Below are positions 63,567 to 64,000 of a DNA stretch of 64,000 nucleotides, piece by piece; position 1 is the stretch's first letter, and every line of letters begins with the position of its first letter. Below the pieces are notes generated by a model. That model was not told the origin of the DNA and did no database searches. It was given only the letters and a program-made list of their open reading frames with translations. The DNA is from Deltaproteobacteria bacterium RIFCSPHIGHO2_02_FULL_40_28 (GTDB lineage: Bacteria > UBA10199 > 2-12-FULL-40-28), in contig MGRJ01000015.1 of the NCBI GenBank assembly GCA_001798135.1, positions 207,451 to 271,450 of the forward strand. The letters run 5' to 3'. The position numbers and the translations under genes are program-made.

Positions 63567-63808
63567 TAATGTCCTTCCATGAGATCGTAGAGAGAATTTC
63601 GATCGGAAATATCAATTCCTTTTCTGGGCCCGCTTCCTTGATAAAGTGGAATTTTAAACTTTGGGCTGGTAGAGGGTGAAAAAGAATAATTTAAAGCCTT
63701 TCTTAAGAGATCGTTTAAAATTTCCTTGAGGGTTACACCCCTTTGTTTACTTAAGGCTTTGGCGCGCCGATAAATGGCATCCTCCAATAAAAGCGTGGCT
63801 CGTTTCAT
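63566..63808 (-). CDS. VapB-type antitoxin, second copy
   Basis: 80 aa with a ribbon-helix-helix N-terminus (RATLLLEDAIYRRAKALSKQRGVTLKEILNDLLRKAL) and a C-terminal half with GSGPRKGIDISDRNSLYDLMEG. ATG 63808 (or 63811) follows the promoter -10 by six nt; no Shine-Dalgarno. Coupled to vapC by TAATG. Confidence 0.85.
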   Translation of the reverse strand: MKRATLLLEDAIYRRAKALSKQRGVTLKEILNDLLRKALNYSFSPSTSPKFKIPLYQGSGPRKGIDISDRNSLYDLMEGH

Positions 63809-63814
63809 CATACA

Positions 63815-63862
63815 AATAAAACATAAAACATCTTAGATGTCAATATAAAACATCTAAGATGT
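63815..63862 (-). promoter_or_regulatory. vapB promoter with twin palindromic operators
   Basis: On the minus strand TTGACA (63838-63843) and TTTATT (63815-63820) are 17 bp apart; the -10 ends 6 nt before the ATG at 63808, so the mRNA would be leaderless. Two 13-bp palindromes, ACATCTTAGATGT (63828-63840) and ACATCTAAGATGT (63850-63862), flank the -35 with centres 22 bp apart (two helical turns), a standard VapBC autorepression design. Confidence 0.75.
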
Positions 63863-63890
63863 TTCTTTGTCATCCCGGCGCCCCTTTATC

Positions 63891-63910
63891 ATCCCGGCGG
63901 AGGCCGGGAT
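63891..63910. repeat. REP-like palindrome with CCCGGC core
   Basis: ATCCCGGC-GGAG-GCCGGGAT is a perfect 8-bp-arm inverted repeat, with a half copy (ATCCCGGCG) 19 bp upstream at 63872-63880. It resembles the dispersed ATCCCGGC-type palindromes common in intergenic DNA of many bacteria. The rest of 63863-64000 has no visible gene. Confidence 0.6.
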
Positions 63911-64000
63911 CCATCTTTAGATTCCGTCATACATGGACCCGCCCGTTTGCAAGAGGAAAGTTTTTGAATAGGAATGGTTTGGTTTGCTGTCATACATCCG

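Overview
The window is AT-rich and gene-dense, and almost all genes from 1 to 56 kb lie on the minus strand. It reads as the chromosome of a deltaproteobacterium in the broad sense (Myxococcota/Bdellovibrionota/UBA10199-like). The support is: the thrS-infC-rpmI-rplT-pheS-pheT-ihfA-merR order, a Ser/Thr kinase with a PEGA-like tail, MopE-type calcium-binding repeat proteins with MYXO-CTERM-like tails, an FHA-GGDEF protein and long-form PstC/PstA. No rRNA is present, so the placement is inference.

Layout. 1-1.9 kb: partial cobA-type methyltransferase, dprA and ihfB. 2-6.4 kb: two histidine kinases (one a receiver-kinase hybrid with a decayed GGDEF end) and a FliA-like sigma factor. 6.4-15 kb: erpA, then a housekeeping run tilS-ftsH-folP-glmM-pdxJ-nnr-tsaE. 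15-18 kb: a pseudo-receiver, an FHA diguanylate cyclase and a Ser/Thr kinase. 18-29.4 kb: phosphate acquisition (Pit with its DUF47 partner, porin-pstS-pstC-pstA-pstB-phoU behind tandem Pho boxes, phoB-phoR). 28-38 kb: mutS-glnD-orf-der-ligA-phoB-phoR, a run whose neighbours overlap. 38-46.5 kb: thrB-type kinase, then the translation operon starting at a tRNA-Val. 46.8-52 kb: acyl/aldehyde metabolism (ALDH, MeaB GTPase, SCP2, acyl-CoA ligase) and two small membrane proteins. 52-56 kb: two MopE-like surface proteins separated by a long palindrome.

56-64 kb is accessory DNA. It holds a MNT-HEPN module, a RelE/RHH module, an orphan Phd antitoxin, two PIN/VapB modules and a DUF4160-DUF2442 pair. 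Between them lie two genes of unknown function: a signal-less EF-hand protein and a 904-residue protein with POTRA-like and beta-barrel-like regions. An 18-bp repeat (AAAAATGTACCTGGCACC) occurs three times at module borders.

Things not explained by gene content. Several genes (mutS, pkn, FHA-GGDEF, DUF47, both vapB) have a -10 box only 6-10 nt before the start codon, so leaderless or near-leaderless mRNAs look common. The Pit operon is bracketed by a 20-bp repeat of the phoU 3' end. A 20-bp piece of tRNA-Val is duplicated around an 85-bp hairpin insert. infC probably starts at ATT, and thrS lacks its TGS domain and begins 10 nt after the tRNA. Function calls rest on motif recognition by eye; no database search was run.
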